Assembly (NCBI GenBank): GCA_964019165.1
Contig: OZ025283.1
Span: 813,501-877,500 of the forward strand
Direction: 5' to 3'
Length of the DNA: 64,000 bases
From: Mastigias papua
Lineage: Eukaryota > Cnidaria > Scyphozoa > Rhizostomeae > Mastigiidae
The notes under the pieces are model-generated. The model was not told the DNA's origin. It saw only the letters and a program-made list of their open reading frames with translations, and ran no database searches. The position numbers and the translations under genes were made by a program. Positions 59,095-64,000 of this stretch are shown here, in pieces (within the stretch, counting starts at the first letter, position 1; the number at the start of each line of letters is the position of its first letter).

Positions 59095-62000
59095 AAATGA
59101 TATCATCATGTGCAGAATGATGTATGGAATGAAGTACTGGTATTTGTAAGTACTGCAGTTGCAAGTGATAACTGGAAACAATCCATGTGTTAGTATGAAT
59201 AACGATATCTTGAACAGGGAGGCATGTGAAGCAGACACCTGAAATAAACAGGAAATAGTAGAGTTATTGTTGTAAGAGAATTATATCTTGGGACACTGTT
59301 TACATCACAGAGGATGCAAAACTTACGAAAAATAAGGTTGCTAGCTGTACCTAATACAAAACCTTAAGAAAATGTCAGCACATGGAGAATGATATACGAT
59401 AAGTGATAATGGTAGTTGTAACAACTGATACCTGACAGTGATATAGGCTAGTGACGAAATTATAGAGGCAGGTAATAAAGTAATATACTGCTACAACTAT
59501 GGTCTAAGGACGTCAATTGGACACACCAAGTAAACTCTTGAAAACTGATATACTATTTAGGTTGAGGCATTCAAATGGCACTGCCTGACACTCCATAATG
59601 CAACTGCATATAAGCTGAAAAAATATTGTTAAAAGATGCTATAACATATTCAACAATGATTTCAAAGTCAAAAACTGTGTATGAGTGTGGCACATCCTTT
59701 TATACATAATAATCTGGTAGAGCAAGCCCCTCGTAACATCTGACTATGAACAATACTGTTAAATGGGTTGGCGGCTGGAAGGTGGGGCTCCAAGAATCAA
59801 GTCTACGCAATACAAATGCTTGGTATCTAACACTAATACATCCATTGAAGCCATGTTATCATGTGCAGTATGAAGTATGGACATCATTACTGGTATCTAT
59901 AACAAATGATCTCAGCAAGGCACAGAGCTGGTTAGCCAGGAAACGACTATTTAGCATAAAAGTGCCCATATGCTGATTCAAGGAAAATAACACTAAAATT
60001 TATAATGAACAGAAATATTCGACTGTTGTAAATAGAGTGTTAGACTGCTGTAAATACAAAGACAATGAGTAAAGTACTATACCGAATAAAGCCTCGTGAA
60101 TAAGCTACTTAATTGCGTTGAATACAAAGCAAAGTTAGAACACAATATCAGTGTAAAAACATCGAGCAGGAATTAACAGAAAACGGAAGGCACTATACAC
60201 CAAACTACCAACGAATTAGTAGAGAAAATATCCGTTTAAGACGTTGGAACTTTAACTATAAATATACCAGTGATTTAGAATACAAAATGTTCTACTGAGA
60301 ATAAGGAAGGCATCAGCAATGGTGACTGAGAGCAATATGAAACGCCCCCTCAAAGTTTTGCAAAGAATACACGTACTACTTTCCTCAAAATACTGCAACA
60401 AAACCAAACGGGAAAGAGAGCTGTTACACTGCAATAATCTAAGGAATACTTCGAACGATATCTTAGCTCAAGCATATAATAAGTATATGGTAAAAAGCAA
60501 GAACTATACAGACGTGACGAACAACATATCAAACTTAATTATTCAGTCATACTTCCGTCAAAACCTCGCGCAAAGACAAAGTACAAACAGCACGCTAAAA
60601 GTCCTAGTATATCAGTAAATAATACAGTAAGCATCTCCTAAATATTATACCGAAATTTCTGTGGTAACAAAACGGTGAATTATAGGCGAAAATCAAGCGA
60701 ACATGATAGAAACTGCCATGATCATATGACACACGAGCCGAGGCAATCCTACGGAATCTGCCTCAAAACATTTAAATAAATTTCGTCTAGCTGGGAAAGT
60801 AGTGATCATTCTAAACAAAACAATCCTGGTAAACCTAAAACGAAACCTTGTCAATGAAATAAGCCACTTACCGTATAGAAAAGCGACGACATTCCATAAA
60901 GAATTGCAAGATATCCATCCACTTTGTAAACACGCCCTCAACTGCAAACTTGCGGCCTTGTGTAAACACTATTGTTCGCAAACAAAGGATGAGAGGTTTC
61001 TGCGATCCTAATCTCAAGTTGGGAATCCCCTCGCATTTCTATATTCAACCTACAACAAAATAAAGAGTGTAAGAATACCAACATAGCATAGGAATACTAT
61101 TAAGAACAGTTAGCAAATAAATTACACAAACTTTGGACATCTCTGTACAAACCGTATTTAGATGTGTCTTGACTACTGGCAATGAGAATCAAACAAACAG
61201 GGCAGTTGCCTCCATGGCTGAACTGAGGGGAATGGAAACTTCTGATAACAGTTATATTACCCATAAAAACTTACACCCTTATCACAATCAAATAAAAAAA
61301 CAAAAACCTAGGCCCAACTGAATTCAGCAATGACCATATTCAGTAGCCCCTGTACCACAATTCATCAGGAAACACAACCTACGCACGCATTAACTTCAAG
61401 CAATAAATATAGCAAGTCAGCAAGGAATACAGCAGTAAACATATCATAAGTATTTCATCAGAATGTTGTAAAAGATCCACAACGATCTAGAGAATACATT
61501 CAATCTGATCGGAGAGTAAGTGTCATGGCGAATTACTCCCGAGGGAAGGTTGAGGAATCTCGCTGTCCAAAATAATGATATAACCTATGTAATATTAAGC
61601 CCGTTTAGTAGACAGACAAAATAAAGACAATCTAAAAACAAACCTTATTACATGAAAAAACGACTCACCTGGTAACAGACGGAAGAAAGTTCGCTTGAAT
61701 TCACCCGGAAACAGCGAAGAACATCAATCGTTTTGGAGAACTGTCATGGCGGAAAATGCCCGAGGGAAGCGATTGTAATCTCGCTGACAATAGTGAACAT
61801 AAGTGTCGAAAATACTATAGAAATTACACGCAGTTAACAGAGCAAAGACAGGCAATTTGAAATCAAACTTAATAGCTTTAGAACACCACTCACCTGGTAG
61901 AAAATACTGTCAATAGTTCCTTGCAAGTCAAAGGGCAAACTGTGACCTTGAGGGCACTGTCCAAATTAAAAGCTACCCGATCGCAATTATCTCCAGTATA

Positions 62001-62835
62001 TACACGCGAAATACACACTACAATAGCAGAGAATATAACTGTAAACTTCTCCTCGATACTTAAGAACAATTTAGCACCAAAAGCACGGTGATTTAGGGAA
62101 TAGATTAGAACGGCATGGGAAGCAACTGTCATGGCGATAATCCAGCGAGAGAGGTTCGCTGGACTTCGCTGAAAACATTGAGATACATAGCTCATAATCG
62201 TAGGCAAGGCACACATGCGACAAAGGACAAATTGGCACACTCAAGTCGAAATGTTTTGTACGAAAGTAGCGACTCACCTAGCATCAAAAGAACGAAATTT
62301 TCCACGAGTTGGCTCTTGAACTGTAATGGTGATTAACACGCAGGGGATGGTCGTGGAATATCACGGAAACCTAGGACATAAAGTGACCAAAACAGAAGAA
62401 AACGCACACATTAGAGGGAGTAAATACACGCAGACATATATGAAACGTTTTAAGCACGAAAAGAGCAACTCACCTGGTAGGAAAAGCGACCACTTTCTCC
62501 TCGACATCTGCCATCAAGCGAAACCCGAGTAAGGACTGCCAGTGCTACCAAGAGAAAAGGCTATCCATGCGGACGACAACAATGGAGGACAAAAGGCGAA
62601 AGACAAAGGGCAGAAAATCGCCAGATAGAAAGTGGAATAACTCGGCAAAAACTCTAGATAATATAACAAAACTCAAGAAGGAGCGTATTCAGAACGGGTG
62701 AGACCTGCTACATAAGTCTGGTGGTCATCAGGAGAAGATCCTAATTTAAGTATAATTAACGCCGCAATTGGCGGTACTTTTGATGGGAACAATGGTGGAG
62801 CTCATTTGCATTTTAGGGATCTTAGTATATAGAGA
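59095..62835 (-). repeat. Subterminal repeat field of unit 2
   Basis: Diverged tandem units of about 190-225 bases leading to the 5' end of the element. ACTCACCTGG or close forms occur at 61,663, 61,888, 62,272 and 62,468. TCATGGCG-like words occur at 60,716, 61,523, 61,744, 62,129 and 62,325. GTGGAATAACTCGGCAAAAA at 62,629 recurs at 41,237 in unit 1. ATCATCATGTGCAGAATGAT at 59,103 recurs at 42,442. Repeats near transposon ends often bind the transposase. Frames inside are not coding. Confidence 0.75.
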
Positions 62836-63848
62836 TGTCCCATCTACCATTACCATAAAAATCTCAGAGTTTTTGACACGAGAAGCATGAACATTCCTAA
62901 CCATATTAGCCATGACCTGAATAATCTCAGGTTGAATGTCAGATGATAAATACTTGGCATTGCGTGGACTTTTCTTGGCAAGGGCTGCAATTTCTGGTTG
63001 GAGTGGAAACACTATATTATTAATAGTATCCAAAAAAGACCACCAGAAAGGCCTTCACTGAAATCAAGATTCTCATCATCACCTCTTAATGGCAGACCCT
63101 CAGTAGCTAGATACCTAATAACGTGACAGATTACCTCCAACCACTTTCTGTTTTCATTATCAGACTTGTGCACAATACTACCCAAAGTCATGCTTGCTGC
63201 AACCCTCGCTTCCTTATCCTTCCTAGCTGAAAAGCTATTTGCATGGCAAGTGGGTGCAGCATGCTTAGCAAATCCTTTCAGCTTCCTTCAATTTTTGGGA
63301 CAATTATGCACTGTGCCAATACGAGTCCATCTGCCCAACGCATGCTTCCAATCATTAAATCCCTCTCCTGTGAAGGTTGTTGACCTTTGGTTAACTCCGA
63401 AGACACGACAAGGAAAACAGAATGCTGCACCTCTTTCCATCGAATATTCAAGCCATGGGCGACCTTTGTACCAGTTGCTGTTAAATGATCTTGCCACAGA
63501 CCCAGCGACTGAAGTTGCTGAATATGTCTTCAAGAGTGGCTGGCTTGGAGTACAGGTGTTGAGATCACTTGCAGATGACATTGGTGCAGAAGATGCATTT
63601 TCCCGATCAAGTGATCCAAATGCAGAAAGAGTAGCTTCAACTGAATTGCTTGGGATCGAAGGTGGCAGAGGATTTGATGACTCCTTTGGAACAATGGTGA
63701 TATTTTCAACAGTTCTTCCACTCTTGCTAATTGGGGCTTTTGTCTCATCAACTAAAAGTGAGCTGGGGCATTTTCTTGCTTTAGTTTGAAAGAAAGTGAT
63801 GATATTTCTTGATGTCGACATGTCCCTATACGCAACTTCAAAAGTCAA
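62836..63848 (-). pseudogene. hAT transposase, N-terminal part (split by Helitron insertion)
   Basis: The minus-strand frame 63,848-63,288 carries a TTF-type zinc-finger domain: NSNWYKGRPWLEYSMERGA, FCFPCRVF and GFNDWKHALGRW. After a shift near 63,290 the reading continues through WLEVICHVIRYLATEGLPLR (about 63,155-63,095). A further shift near 63,030 leads to SSDIQPEIIQVMANMVRN and IFMVMVDGTS, the first catalytic Asp block, where the Helitron pair begins. The continuation is at 38,456 on the same strand. Shifts mark it as a pseudogene. Confidence 0.85.
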
Positions 63849-64000
63849 GTCCTACTACGACAATGAACTCTGACACTTGTCTAGAAAAGAATACATGATG
63901 CAGGGGGTCAACAGCATGTGGCTCACGAGTCACATTGTAACCCACCATGTTGTATAGCATCTCAAACTGGTTTGAGACTTTTGGTATATACGGTTTAACT
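63849..64000. other. Flank of the hAT element
   Basis: Sequence 5' of the hAT frame on the minus strand. It may be untranslated leader; no terminal repeat recognised before the window ends. Confidence 0.35.

Larger units (their letters stand above)
41450..62835 (-). mobile_element. Helitron-type unit 2 (apparently autonomous, about 21.4 kb)
   Basis: Minus-strand element. Its 5' end at 62,835 reads TCTCTATATACTAAGATCCC directly after a host A. The 3' end is the outer tip of a 742-bp palindrome at 41,450. It encodes an open Rep-helicase plus several other candidate genes on both strands and has ~200-base repeats near its 5' end. A small hairpin TAGCCCGC-GTTA-GCGGGCTA lies 13 bases from the 3' tip, a layout typical of Helitron 3' ends. 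The 3' terminal bases are not the classical CTRR. At about 21 kb it is large for a Helitron, partly because of nested MITEs. Confidence 0.78.

Noticed and set aside
38461..62837. LTR-type element with 4-bp duplication and ~3-kb direct terminal repeats
   Set aside because: The direct repeats are diverged tandem arrays, there is no gag or pol, and the only large gene is a Rep-helicase; two head-to-tail Helitron-type units fit better.

Overview
The window is eukaryotic and almost entirely mobile DNA, from an AT-rich animal genome. Coding stretches are interrupted by GT-AG introns. There are long (TA)n microsatellites, a Penelope-like retroelement with a hammerhead ribozyme, Ty3/gypsy and Ty1/copia fragments, several LINE 3' ends, hAT, Mutator-like and Harbinger-like pieces, many MITEs, and one very large Helitron pair. 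The mix of Myb/SANT proteins and repeat-borne families without names resembles sponges or cnidarians. That placement is an inference; nothing seen fixes the species. No ordinary single-copy host gene was recognised.

Layout. 0.5-2.1 kb: a 1.47-kb element with 54-bp inverted repeats carrying a two-exon Myb/SANT-like gene. 2.9-3.2 kb: a tRNA-like SINE. 4.4-15.3 kb: old retroelement wreckage separated by long (TA)n runs, with two Penelope-like copies (one keeps a GIY-YIG motif, the other the reverse transcriptase and a hammerhead), a decayed Ty3/gypsy pol holding a 5'-truncated LINE flanked by an 11-bp duplication, and a Mutator-like transposase remnant. 15.3-28.2 kb: a 630-bp MITE with TTA target duplication, two decayed multi-copy protein families, and a minus-strand Ty1/copia fragment split by a 1,414-bp DNA transposon with an 8-bp target duplication. 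28.8-36.5 kb: three tandem copies of a 2.32-kb unit; the first holds a 1,643-bp hAT-like insertion whose empty site survives in the second copy.

36.9-63.9 kb is the most notable part. A minus-strand hAT transposase pseudogene is cut in two just after its first catalytic aspartate, and the halves lie 24.4 kb apart. The insert is two head-to-tail Helitron-type units on the minus strand. Unit 2 (41,450-62,835) is apparently autonomous: it encodes an open 1,461-residue Rep-helicase in two exons. Unit 1 (38,457-41,449) looks like a short non-autonomous derivative. Both begin with TC and a shared motif, carry diverged ~200-bp tandem repeats near that end, and finish in a huge palindrome (742 bp and 533 bp) whose outer tips contain a small hairpin of the usual Helitron 3' type.

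Unit 2 also carries possible cargo: a three-exon 115-residue protein with a ubiquitin-like (beta-grasp) pattern and basic tail, a three-exon 152-residue unknown protein, and a 182-residue coiled-coil/acidic protein. Younger MITEs are nested inside it. The Rep-helicase presumably nicks, unwinds and copies both units. Whether the other genes serve transposition or were picked up from a host is open.
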